A stretch of DNA of 64,000 nt, taken from the IMG/VR virus record IMGVR_UViG_3300030060_001311, positions 1 to 64,000 of that record; one strand, given 5' to 3'. This document shows positions 1-8,909 of this stretch, one piece after another; position 1 is the first letter of the stretch, and the number at the start of each line of letters is the position of its first letter. Under the pieces are notes generated by a model. The model worked only from the letters and a program-made list of their open reading frames with translations. It made no database searches and was not told the DNA's origin. The translations under genes were made by a program, and so were the position numbers. The DNA comes from a virus.

Positions 1-256
1 CGCCTGTTCTACCGATCGTTGCTTCGGCTAACAATGCTGCATCTTTTTCGATTGACATAGGTTCCTCTGTAGGCATTTCTTGACCGCCCATAGGAGGCGT
101 AGCTCTTTGTTCTTCTACTACAGGAGGCATAGTTGGTTTTGTTCCCCCCATAGAAGCTAATCCACCTCGCATAGGGTTCATAGGAGGTCTAGGAGGCACG
201 TTTTGTGTACCACCCATTGTTCTTATGTTCATTAAATCTTCTATTCCGTTCGCCAT
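1..256 (-). CDS. Virion-associated hypothetical protein, 3' end cut by window edge
   Basis: An ATG at 254-256 opens a frame that runs without a stop to base 1: 85 codons are visible. The protein is rich in Met, Pro and Gly, with repeated PPM and MGG patterns. It is followed directly, in transcription terms preceded, by the 258-1121 gene, whose stop is at 258-260. It sits in the virion-protein operon. No family recognised. The C-terminus lies outside the window. Confidence 0.6.
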   Translation of the reverse strand, partial: MANGIEDLMNIRTMGGTQNVPPRPPMNPMRGGLASMGGTKPTMPPVVEEQRATPPMGGQEMPTEEPMSIEKDAALLAEATIGRTG

Positions 257-257
257 T

Positions 258-1121
258 TTATCTCCGTGGTCTAAAGCCTGATTGGAACACTTGAGTTAGT
301 GTATCGTTTTGTTGATTCAAAGGCAACCTCGATAAGCCACTATCAAGCATATTATTATTACCCATAGGTACTGCACCGCCTTGATTCATTCCTGGAGCAC
401 TACCGAATTCAGCAGGATCCATTGGTCTTGTATATCCTGCCATAACATTATCTAAAGGTCGTTCGTAAGGTATTACTGTTTCGTATGATCTAGGTGCAGG
501 TGGTGGTATATAAACTTCTGGTGGAGGTGTTCCTGGAGGTCCATCTCCTCCTCCGTCAACAAATCCTGGAGGTAACTCTCCTGTTTCAGGATCTCTAACT
601 ATAACAGGGTTATTAGGATCTCCTGGAACTAAAACTAAATCTCCACCTGTTTCAGGATCAACAAAAGGATAATCAGGTAAGGGGCTATCAGATACAGGAA
701 TATCTACATCGATTACATCACCTATACCAGGATCAAATGGTTGTTGACCTACAAGATTATAAAAATCATTTATATTAAAATCAACCAAGCCTAAGTCTGG
801 AAGATCAAACATAGGAACTGGTTCAGGCGTAGGTGTATTAAATACTTCTGTATATGGATTATTTAAAGGTTGTCCGAATATTGTAGGATTAAAATTTGTG
901 TAATCTATATTTGGTGCTGTTGGTAATGACGCTATTCCTTGCTCTGCTTCAGTTGCTTGTGTATCTTTAAAATCAGCAACGTCTGCTTCATATTGATCAG
1001 TTGCGTTACCTCTAGCAAGGTTCGCTTCTTTACGCATTTCCATAATATCAACTAATTCAGGATTCATAATTCCTGACATATCGAAATCTTCGAACATATT
1101 ATTTGTAAACAATCTATTCAT
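258..1121 (-). CDS. Proline-rich virion-associated protein (287 aa)
   Basis: The start codon overlaps the stop of the upstream 1121-4414 gene as TAATG, so translation is probably coupled. Residues 1-60 look alpha-helical and charged. Residues 70-230 are dominated by Pro, Asp and Gly, including a PPP-rich stretch near 205-215, which suggests an extended linker-like protein. I do not recognise the family. Its place in the run of large virion proteins suggests a structural or ejected protein. Confidence 0.6.
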   Translation of the reverse strand: MNRLFTNNMFEDFDMSGIMNPELVDIMEMRKEANLARGNATDQYEADVADFKDTQATEAEQGIASLPTAPNIDYTNFNPTIFGQPLNNPYTEVFNTPTPEPVPMFDLPDLGLVDFNINDFYNLVGQQPFDPGIGDVIDVDIPVSDSPLPDYPFVDPETGGDLVLVPGDPNNPVIVRDPETGELPPGFVDGGGDGPPGTPPPEVYIPPPAPRSYETVIPYERPLDNVMAGYTRPMDPAEFGSAPGMNQGGAVPMGNNNMLDSGLSRLPLNQQNDTLTQVFQSGFRPRR

Positions 1122-4100
1122 TATAAATTACCTCTTATACCGTTAACGATTGGTAAAAAAGCCTCATTAAATTGTAATCGAGATACTTCCTCGGGAGATT
1201 TAACACGTTTTTCTTCTGTATCATAATATTCTAAAGTATTAGCGATATCACTTAAATAAATACTTTCATAACTATTTAATGTTCTAATAAAATTATTTAA
1301 AGTTTTTCTACCAGTTATTGTATCTACGTATGACTTAAATAAATTTTCGTCTTGTAAAACTTTACCCATAAACCTTAAATTTCTTTCACCAATAAGTTTA
1401 TCTAACGCAGTCATTCGTCTACCGAATTGTGTTAAAGGAGGAATAAAAAATCTTCTAGCATATTCAGTGCCTGTATCGGTAATTTCATCTTTCATTTGAG
1501 CTCTTACTGCAGCTTGTCTTGGAGAACCGAAATTATCATATTCTCGCATTGCTATATCACGAATAACTTCTAAGTTTTTAAAGAAAGAATCTGTTTCGTC
1601 GCCTAGTAATCTTCTGTATACACCTTTAAAACTTAAATCATCCCCTACCATACCTGCAGGAGCAAAACCCTCGTTAAATAATCTATCTAATTTTCGTGGA
1701 TCAAATAAACCATCTGTTTGCATTCTTGTTACAAGATATTTTTTAGCACCGTCTTTTATTTGTGATTCTAAAATAACTCTTTCTGCAGGAGTTGCCATTG
1801 ATAATAAATCATCTAAGAAATCTAAATCATCAATTAACTCACCAGACATTTTTGCTGTAGGACTTGAATCTAAAATTTTACTTACAATATTAAATGGATT
1901 TCCCTCACCATATTTTTGTTCCAATAAATTATATTTTCTATTTAATTTTTCTATTGGTTCAATAACAGTTTCGTTAAAAGCTTTACCTGTTTTAGGAAAT
2001 CCTTTTTCAAAAAATTCTTTACCGAACACTGCTTCTAAAGTTGCTTGATTTTGTTCTATAAACTGTTTATAGTTTTTAGCTAACACATTTGGTGCAGCAA
2101 CTGAACTGTCTAAAAAGTTTCTTTTTATATGATCAATTAAACCATTTTGTATTCCTCTTATTTCTGGAACACTTCCTGTTTCTGTAAGAAAATCCATCAA
2201 CTCATCCGCTTTTGTATTTACTAATGGTTTGTTTTTATTTCCTGTACTTAATAAAAAGTTAATAACTCCTTCAGGCTGTTGTTTTGCCATATCTTTAATA
2301 ACTTGTTTATTAGCTCTATCGTATACCATACGTTGAGCATCAAATAAATCTATTAATTTTTGTGCATCTTTTTTAGGTAAATTAGAACGTATCGTTTTAA
2401 ACATTTGATTTTCTATAGCATCTTGTAAATCTTTTGTTAAATTAAAAGTTCTTAAATCTCCTGGACTTTTGCTAGGATCGATACCTGAACGAATACTATT
2501 TATATCTATTCTTAATTGATTAATTTCAGGCAAGGTTAAATCACCCTCACTATATTTAGTAAGTCTTTCTAACGCTTCTTCACCAAATGTTTCTTTATAT
2601 AATTTTCTTATTTGACCTTTTCCAGGACTTGCTAAACTTCCTGTTTTACCTTCAGCCGCTGTTTTAAAATTTAATATTTGTTTTCTGATAGGTCTAGAAG
2701 TAAATGTAAGGTCTGCTATTCCTGAATCTAATAAAGCATCATCAACAACAGTATTTATTTCATCTTTATAAGTTCTACTTATTTCGTTTATACGATTTGT
2801 TAATCTTGGATAAAGATCAGTAGCTGCTTTTTCATCTAATACTTTAGAAAAAATAGGAGTTTCATCACCGACTGTTTTAATATTATCAATTTTTAAAATA
2901 AGATTTTCAATACTTTCTTCTGAAGTTCTAACAAACTCTTCTTTACGTCTACCCATTAAATTTAACAATTCTCTACTAATTGTTGCACCTGTTACGTTAG
3001 GGTCTAGTTTATCAAAAAGTTTACCAAATAATTTTTGTATAACTTCTTCGTTTCCTTTCATTGCTTCGTCATAAAAATTCTTGTACGCAGGATTATTTGT
3101 GCCTTGAATTAACATAGCTTCTATATCAGCGATAACATCTTCTTTTGAAGCTTTAGCTAATGTTGGTTTATAAGTTAGTTGTTCTCCTAAATCGTTAGTT
3201 AATCCTTCGATAGCTTCATCAATATCTAATAACGTAACTTCTTCATCACGACCTGCAAGAGTTGTTACTTTTTCACCTTTTTTACTTGCCCGTTTACGTT
3301 CTATAGCTGCTCTAATTGAAGCTACTTGTTCTGCTCCTAAATCTTTACCTAAAACAGCTCGGTAGAGTTTCGGTAAACCATTCATAAATGCATCAATCGT
3401 TTGATTACCGCCGTAAGCTAATAAAAATGTCCACCCTGTTTCCTCCATCATATCTTCAATAGAACGATTATGAGCACCGTTTGCAGCTCCGATTAAACGT
3501 TGTACAAATCTTGCACCTGCAGCACCACCTGCTAAAAACACATTACTTGATACACTATCAAAAAATTTTCTTGTTATTGGACGATCTGCTAAAAATTTAA
3601 TATCTTCTTTACGTAAAAAAGCATCAAAATGTTTTAAACCTTTTAACCCAAAAGCTACTTCAGTTCCTATGGTAGGAACTTCTTGTTGAGCAAATTCTAA
3701 AATATCTAATGGTCTTACAGTCGGTGAATCAAATATTTGTGGTTCTTTACCTTCTTCTATATACATAGAACCAAGTGAAGGATTAGAGGGATCAATCGGT
3801 ATGAAATTTCCAGGAAGACTTTCAGCAAATCTTCCTCCGTCCATATTTTCTTTTGCATAATTTAGATCAGAAAATATAACATTGGGCGGTGCTCCTCTTG
3901 CTAATTGATTTCTAAAATTTCTAATTCCAGGAAAATCTAATTCATTAAACGGATTCCATCCTAGATCACCTATTTCTTTAGATGCATCGTAACCAAAAGG
4001 TTTAAAAGGTGGTTGTGGTTCTTGTACGCTTTCAGGATAGTTTCCTCTTACGTATTGTATCTGTCTTCGTTCACGTAATTTATCTATGTTTTGATTATAA

Positions 4101-4414
4101 TCTTCTAGTTGTTGAGCGTATCCAGAAAAATAATCGGTGTCTTCATATTGAAAAGGAGCTCTATCGTATGTAGTAATTTTAGGAACAACAATTTGATTAA
4201 AGTTTGTTATTTGTTGATCAATAACATCAGCACCTTCTGATGCAATAAATCTATCACGTAAATACGGAATACTTTTTAAAGCTGCGACTTTTAATTCATC
4301 AGAATTAAGAACATCACCATAAGTTTTATTAGGGTTATTGTCTAATGGTGTTTGACTTACTGAATCAACCCCTCGTGCTAAAAGTTCTTCTAAAGTTGGT
4401 TCTACTGTTGCCAT
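1121..4414 (-). CDS. Large internal virion / DNA-ejection protein candidate (1097 aa)
   Basis: This is the largest gene in the window. There are no obvious catalytic motifs or membrane segments apart from a short Gly/Ala-rich hydrophobic patch near residues 293-310. The rest is mostly charged helices. Its size, its place at the end of the late operon and the absence of any tape-measure gene fit an internal core or ejection protein of a short-tailed phage. That role is inferred from position and size only. The start overlaps the upstream stop as TGATG. Confidence 0.55.
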   Translation of the reverse strand: MATVEPTLEELLARGVDSVSQTPLDNNPNKTYGDVLNSDELKVAALKSIPYLRDRFIASEGADVIDQQITNFNQIVVPKITTYDRAPFQYEDTDYFSGYAQQLEDYNQNIDKLRERRQIQYVRGNYPESVQEPQPPFKPFGYDASKEIGDLGWNPFNELDFPGIRNFRNQLARGAPPNVIFSDLNYAKENMDGGRFAESLPGNFIPIDPSNPSLGSMYIEEGKEPQIFDSPTVRPLDILEFAQQEVPTIGTEVAFGLKGLKHFDAFLRKEDIKFLADRPITRKFFDSVSSNVFLAGGAAGARFVQRLIGAANGAHNRSIEDMMEETGWTFLLAYGGNQTIDAFMNGLPKLYRAVLGKDLGAEQVASIRAAIERKRASKKGEKVTTLAGRDEEVTLLDIDEAIEGLTNDLGEQLTYKPTLAKASKEDVIADIEAMLIQGTNNPAYKNFYDEAMKGNEEVIQKLFGKLFDKLDPNVTGATISRELLNLMGRRKEEFVRTSEESIENLILKIDNIKTVGDETPIFSKVLDEKAATDLYPRLTNRINEISRTYKDEINTVVDDALLDSGIADLTFTSRPIRKQILNFKTAAEGKTGSLASPGKGQIRKLYKETFGEEALERLTKYSEGDLTLPEINQLRIDINSIRSGIDPSKSPGDLRTFNLTKDLQDAIENQMFKTIRSNLPKKDAQKLIDLFDAQRMVYDRANKQVIKDMAKQQPEGVINFLLSTGNKNKPLVNTKADELMDFLTETGSVPEIRGIQNGLIDHIKRNFLDSSVAAPNVLAKNYKQFIEQNQATLEAVFGKEFFEKGFPKTGKAFNETVIEPIEKLNRKYNLLEQKYGEGNPFNIVSKILDSSPTAKMSGELIDDLDFLDDLLSMATPAERVILESQIKDGAKKYLVTRMQTDGLFDPRKLDRLFNEGFAPAGMVGDDLSFKGVYRRLLGDETDSFFKNLEVIRDIAMREYDNFGSPRQAAVRAQMKDEITDTGTEYARRFFIPPLTQFGRRMTALDKLIGERNLRFMGKVLQDENLFKSYVDTITGRKTLNNFIRTLNSYESIYLSDIANTLEYYDTEEKRVKSPEEVSRLQFNEAFLPIVNGIRGNL

Positions 4415-6060
4415 CAGCTTACAATAGATCCTGGTTGTACGGTCAAATCAATATCTTTAAAAATTTTATCTTGTTCTGCTTTTTCTTTTTGTTGTTCTTT
4501 TAAAGATTTACGTCTTTCAAAACCTCTAAATTTATCGACAGAATCTATACCTTGGTTTCTTGTATAAAAATCTATATACGTATTAAAATTATCGTCTGAA
4601 GTATACCAACGTCTCATTAATCTTTGAAAATTAGGATCTTCTTTATATTCTTCTACCTCTGCTTTAATTAAACGACCATAACCTGTTTTAGCTTGTTCGT
4701 CTGCTCTTTGAACTAATTGATCTCCGAAAGCTAATAAATTATCTTTTAAAATTGTAGGATCTTGAGTTGCACCAAAACCAACCATTTGTAAATGGAAAGC
4801 TAAATCTTTATCAGAAAGAGTTCTACCTGTTTGACCGTTTGCAGCAGCAGCTTGATATGCTAAAGATAATAAATTAGCTTGTGCTCTTACGTTTTGATAA
4901 CCAATTTCTTGAAAAAGATTTCTTATACCTAAAGTTTCTAAATAATCAGCATTAGCTTCTTCAAATCTTTTTAATTCTATTTCTATTTGTGTATCATTTC
5001 CACTTTTTATAGCCTCATATAAAGCTTTAGCATTATCACCTGTGCCTTCTCTACCTCTTGATCCACCTATACCGTCTCGTACATCTGTTGCATCGGCAAA
5101 ATAATTATCTATATTTCCTCCGCCGAGCATTGCACCTGCTTGATCAAAATTAGCAAGACCACTATTAGCTATATTAGTTAAGGATGATAAAAAAGAAACA
5201 GGATTCATTTTAGGATCTTTTTCTGCTACTTCAAGTGCATCAACAGTCTCACCTATTGCTACAGTTACTCCTAAAAGAGCTGATTCTTGTGCACGTAATG
5301 TCCCGTCTAATTTTAGATATTCATCATAAGCTTTCTTTTTAGCGTCATCTAAAAACGGATTAGAGTTGCCACCCTCTAGAAATGATTTAGCTTGAACTAA
5401 ATTTCTACCAGACTCAGCAACATCTTCAAACTCACGAGTTTCTTCATTAAAATACTGAAAATTACCTGCAGGATCAAATTGACCCATAAAATACATATTC
5501 GCAGGATCACCAGTTGAGGCAGCATCTTTATCCATTAATAATACACTTTGATTTCTAGGTGTCATTTGTGTTGATATATATGAAGCTTTAGCTGTTTTTG
5601 TTCTAGCATCTTGTGCATCTTTAGCCTTTCTTAAATTAAGGAAAGTACTAGCATAATCTTTAGCACCACGACCCATTTGAGAAGCAGCAACAATATTAGC
5701 TACATCACTTATTCCAAACCCTGGATTTTGTGGTGTTGGTCCATATAATTTATATGCGTCTAATTGTGTTTGTTGTAATTTAGTTGGATCTTCTGGATCT
5801 GCTCCAATACTTACTAAATATTGTGAGTCTGTTAATCTTTCGGGTTGTTTTTGAAGAGCACTAAATATACCTTCCATTAATAAAGGAGCTAGTGGTGCAA
5901 ATGTTTCTTTACTTGTAGGTTCTAACGGTCGTCTTTGTGGAGTAAATCTAGAAGTAGGAAACCTAATTTGTGCAGGATTTAATTGCACAGGCGTAATTCC
6001 AGGACTTTGTTTACCCCCAAACTGAGGAAAAGGATTTAAACTTGGTATTCCGTTTGCCAT
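4414..6060 (-). CDS. Virion-associated protein, possible ejection protein (548 aa)
   Basis: The N-terminal ~60 residues are rich in Pro and Gln. The remainder is helical and rich in Ala, Gln and Asp, with no motif I recognise. The gene lies between two other late virion genes, with a 1-base overlap at each side. I infer a structural or internal virion role from context. Confidence 0.55.
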   Translation of the reverse strand: MANGIPSLNPFPQFGGKQSPGITPVQLNPAQIRFPTSRFTPQRRPLEPTSKETFAPLAPLLMEGIFSALQKQPERLTDSQYLVSIGADPEDPTKLQQTQLDAYKLYGPTPQNPGFGISDVANIVAASQMGRGAKDYASTFLNLRKAKDAQDARTKTAKASYISTQMTPRNQSVLLMDKDAASTGDPANMYFMGQFDPAGNFQYFNEETREFEDVAESGRNLVQAKSFLEGGNSNPFLDDAKKKAYDEYLKLDGTLRAQESALLGVTVAIGETVDALEVAEKDPKMNPVSFLSSLTNIANSGLANFDQAGAMLGGGNIDNYFADATDVRDGIGGSRGREGTGDNAKALYEAIKSGNDTQIEIELKRFEEANADYLETLGIRNLFQEIGYQNVRAQANLLSLAYQAAAANGQTGRTLSDKDLAFHLQMVGFGATQDPTILKDNLLAFGDQLVQRADEQAKTGYGRLIKAEVEEYKEDPNFQRLMRRWYTSDDNFNTYIDFYTRNQGIDSVDKFRGFERRKSLKEQQKEKAEQDKIFKDIDLTVQPGSIVS

Positions 6061-7208
6061 TATATATAACTTCCAAACATCGGATTACCATAAAAACTAC
6101 CTATACCACCAAACCTAGGATCTCCACCGTATTGTGTTCCTGTATTTAATGAAGGAGCATACATCGAATTAGTTGTTGGTGTAGCACCTGCATAACCGTA
6201 ACCACCTGCCAACGGTCCAAGAGCCGCAGTAATCGAACCAACGTTTTGTAATGTTTGCATCGGTAAGTTGTATTGACCAACAAAGTTTTGATAACCAAGA
6301 TCCATAAGAGATTGTTGTCTGCCTCTACCTAGTCCACCTAAAGCTAATTGTTGATTAATATCGCTTTGTTGTAATTGTGGTAATGCAGAAGCTAATCCCA
6401 TATAACCTTGACCAATACTTCCTAGCCCTTGCGTAAACTGAGAACCTAATCCTGCTAATCCTTGACCGCCTTGTAATCCCATACCAAACAATCCTTGACC
6501 TAATTGTCCTTGTAATCCTGCAAATCCTGCTTGTCTATTTTGTTGATTTTCAAAAGCATTTTGTGCTCTAGTTGCTGCATCTTGATAACCACCTGAACGT
6601 ATTCCTGCAATAGCTTCTGCTACTCCACGTTCTTGTTCCCTAGCTAGTTCTCTTTGGGCTAATCTACCACGTGACCCACCGAAAGCTCCAGAAGATACAG
6701 CTCTATCTCTAAGAGCCATATCTTGTTGTACTCCTTGTCGGTCTAAATCTGTAAGAGTTTGTTGAACAACAGCGTCTTCAAAAGGATTATAAAAACCACC
6801 TGCTCTTCTTGGATCAAAAGATCTTGTAGATCTTTGACCTGAAATATTAGCTAAATTTGTTAAATTTCTACCCGCAGTTATACCCTCAGATATTTCGTCA
6901 GCACCACGAACAACACCTGCTCTTGATACGTCTGCTGCTTCGTCTAATAATCCTGCTTGTGCACCTAAATATGGTCTATAGCTACCGATAGCTGAATCTG
7001 CCAAATCCATAGCATATCTTTCTCTAGGATCGAACTGAGCTACTCGTGGACCTGTGTAAGTAAACGGACTGCTATCAGGGCTACCTAAATTACTAAACTG
7101 GTCAGTTAAAAATTGTTGTGCGTAAGGAAAAATACCTGTACGTAAAAAATCACCTATATAACCCGCGGGGGCTTGTGACGAAAATTCTTGTTCTTCTCTA
7201 GTTGCCAT
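6060..7208 (-). CDS. Gly/Gln-rich virion protein, putative ejection protein (382 aa)
   Basis: The N-terminal half is ordered and contains a conserved-looking block near residues 130-200, including NPFEDAVV and GAFGGSRG. From about residue 225 it becomes repetitive, with many LGxG, GLQGQ and QGLxG units. I have seen this architecture in marine podovirus internal or tail proteins, but the function is not established. It is co-directional with the large virion proteins. Confidence 0.55.
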   Translation of the reverse strand: MATREEQEFSSQAPAGYIGDFLRTGIFPYAQQFLTDQFSNLGSPDSSPFTYTGPRVAQFDPRERYAMDLADSAIGSYRPYLGAQAGLLDEAADVSRAGVVRGADEISEGITAGRNLTNLANISGQRSTRSFDPRRAGGFYNPFEDAVVQQTLTDLDRQGVQQDMALRDRAVSSGAFGGSRGRLAQRELAREQERGVAEAIAGIRSGGYQDAATRAQNAFENQQNRQAGFAGLQGQLGQGLFGMGLQGGQGLAGLGSQFTQGLGSIGQGYMGLASALPQLQQSDINQQLALGGLGRGRQQSLMDLGYQNFVGQYNLPMQTLQNVGSITAALGPLAGGYGYAGATPTTNSMYAPSLNTGTQYGGDPRFGGIGSFYGNPMFGSYI

Positions 7209-7211
7209 AAA

Positions 7212-8165
7212 TTATCCGTATCTTAAATTTCCCATTTTATTAAATGCTTCTAAACGTGCTAATCCTTTAGCATGACTGCCGTTACCAGCAGCATCGACTG
7301 CGGCTTTAGAAAGCATAAACTCACCGTTACTAGCCATTACTGGTATCATATCATCTTTAGGACCTCCAGGACCTCTCATCTGTCCTCCGTGAGGCATAAA
7401 CATCGGTCGTTTTAATGCTGTACCTTCGTTAGCAAACGTAACTTTAGAACCGCCAATCGGTTGTATATTCATTTGTGCTGATCTTCTACGTGCTGAATTT
7501 CCTGGAAGTGTTTGTGTTCTAACCATACTACCTTTACGTTCAGGTTGATCAGTCATTAAAGCAGCGAGAACTTTAGTTAATGAACCTACTCCTGTTTTAA
7601 ACAACTCTGGATCTGTTGCATATATATTAGCAAACTTTTGCATATTTGTTTGTTCTTGTCCTACTACAGGAGTTTTAACATCATCAATGGTTATTTTTCC
7701 TATACCGTTTTCACTAGCTTCTTGTTGTGCTATTTGATCTACCATGGTTTCTTCTAAAGGTTTTTCCATTATAGGGTTTGCAAAATTAACTGAATCAGCG
7801 TATTGTTTAAAATCTATTGCTAAGTCTGGGAATAAATCAAAAAGTCCTCCACCATCACTTTTATTTTGAACAGCTCCACCGAATGCAAGACTAACTAAAC
7901 CTTCGGGATCAACTCCCGCTTGTTGTAACATAGCGATTAATTGTTCTTCTTCAGTTAAGTTTTGTGGTTCTGTTATATTTTCAGTTTCAAAATCACCAAA
8001 ATCTTGTACCTCAGTACCTTCGACAGGAGTAACTTGAATAGGAGGTCCAGGATCTAAAGATGGAGCAGTTCCTCCACCGATAGGAGCTTTAGGATCATTA
8101 CGCGTATTACTAGCATATTTTGCTGTTGCTAAAGAAACTAATGCAGGAACAATAATCTCTAACAC
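7212..8165 (-). CDS. Virion protein with marine-phage GGxM...KDDxIPxMxSxGEF C-terminus (317 aa)
   Basis: It starts at GTG (8163-8165), which overlaps the TAG stop of the 35-codon gene upstream. An AGGAG sits about 8 bases before the GTG. The C-terminus (about residues 258-317) carries a Gly-rich block with KDDMIPVMASNGEFMLS. I know this signature from many marine-phage virion proteins of unknown role. The middle is low-complexity and acidic. Confidence in the gene is high; the function is inferred from position. Confidence 0.6.
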   Translation of the reverse strand: MLEIIVPALVSLATAKYASNTRNDPKAPIGGGTAPSLDPGPPIQVTPVEGTEVQDFGDFETENITEPQNLTEEEQLIAMLQQAGVDPEGLVSLAFGGAVQNKSDGGGLFDLFPDLAIDFKQYADSVNFANPIMEKPLEETMVDQIAQQEASENGIGKITIDDVKTPVVGQEQTNMQKFANIYATDPELFKTGVGSLTKVLAALMTDQPERKGSMVRTQTLPGNSARRRSAQMNIQPIGGSKVTFANEGTALKRPMFMPHGGQMRGPGGPKDDMIPVMASNGEFMLSKAAVDAAGNGSHAKGLARLEAFNKMGNLRYG

Positions 8166-8272
8166 TAGAATCTACTCCTAGCTTTTGTTTTCTTGCCTTT
8201 AGACGAATAAATTACGAAGTCAGAACGACGACCTTTATTCTTTTTGTATGTCTTTTTATCAACTCCAACCAT
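8165..8272 (-). CDS. 35-aa lysine-rich mini-protein
   Basis: The frame runs from ATG at 8270-8272 to TAG at 8165-8167 and encodes a strongly basic peptide beginning MVGVDKKTYKK. A GAGG element lies just upstream. The stop overlaps the GTG start of the following gene as TAGTG, so this tiny frame is probably translated to drive its neighbour. It resembles the other Lys-rich mini-proteins at 13076-14368, which suggests DNA or RNA binding or a packaged basic peptide. The function is unknown. Confidence 0.5.
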   Translation of the reverse strand: MVGVDKKTYKKNKGRRSDFVIYSSKGKKTKARSRF

Positions 8273-8283
8273 TGTTTCCTCAG

Positions 8284-8295
8284 CGTTTATAAACG
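8284..8295. repeat. 12-bp perfect palindrome in the ejection-operon leader
   Basis: CGTTTATAAACG lies between the promoter at 8348-8377 and the first gene of the operon at 8272. It could be an operator or a transcript-stability element. There is no direct evidence for either. Confidence 0.3.
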
Positions 8296-8347
8296 TTTTG
8301 CGAGTTATAGCTCACCCCGTAAACTGCAGCACATGGCTGAATATTTG

Positions 8348-8377
8348 ATTATATATCAAAGAAAGGACTAATGTAAA
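8348..8377 (-). promoter_or_regulatory. Sigma70-like promoter for the 8272-to-1 virion operon
   Basis: On the minus strand there is a TTTACA box (8372-8377), an 18-base spacer and a perfect TATAAT (8348-8353). The -35 box overlaps the last codons of the 8368-8550 gene. The next gene downstream begins at 8272, which leaves a leader of about 70 bases. It is one of the few promoter matches I see inside the late region. Confidence 0.5.
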
Positions 8378-8550
8378 ACTCTTTTGTAAGAATCCTCGTT
8401 AGAATCAGTGATGATTACGTCAAGCATACCGACTACATTTACAGCGTATAACTCCGCAGTTTCTTCTGCAGCTTCAAATGACTCTGCTATGATGTTAGGA
8501 CCTTCGTACATAAGTCCGTCATGTAAAAACTCTGTAATAAAAACTCTCAT
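8368..8550 (-). CDS. Small conserved phage protein (60 aa)
   Basis: A short acidic protein with an MRVFITEFLHDGL start and a compact alternating pattern that suggests a small alpha/beta fold. It abuts the 8550-8900 gene with a 1-base overlap. No function recognised. Confidence 0.5.
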   Translation of the reverse strand: MRVFITEFLHDGLMYEGPNIIAESFEAAEETAELYAVNVVGMLDVIITDSNEDSYKRVLH

Positions 8551-8900
8551 CAGCCGCTTAAAGGATTATCACTTTTATTTTCTAATTTACTTAAATCTCT
8601 TTCAAGACTTTCTAAATCAGCTTTTATTGTAGCAATATCTGTTTTTATTTCAGTAACATCAGGCACTTGAATATTATCTATTTCTTTTTCAAGAAACTGT
8701 ACAGACGTTTCTATAGAAGCAAAACGTTCTTCGATAATTTTCATCTCGTCTTCTGCTTCATCTACTCCGCCTATTTTAGCTTCTAAATTTTCTATACGAT
8801 TAACATAAGTTGCACCCGTATATCCAAACCCTGCAAGAGTTGATACTATTGTAGCTAATGCTATTAGTTGTCCTGTCTTACTTTGAAACCAGTCCATCAT
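8550..8900 (-). CDS. N-terminally anchored coiled-coil membrane protein (116 aa)
   Basis: Residues about 9-32 form one hydrophobic segment. The rest is an uninterrupted charged heptad-like region ending in an Asn/Ser tail. This layout is like spanin subunits or XhlA-type accessory lysis proteins. It lies beside the secreted protein pair at 8910-12259. A better i-spanin candidate exists at 36879-37274, so I leave the role open. A TCTCC/GGAGA ribosome-binding site precedes the start. Confidence 0.5.
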   Translation of the reverse strand: MMDWFQSKTGQLIALATIVSTLAGFGYTGATYVNRIENLEAKIGGVDEAEDEMKIIEERFASIETSVQFLEKEIDNIQVPDVTEIKTDIATIKADLESLERDLSKLENKSDNPLSG

Positions 8901-8909
8901 AATTATCTC

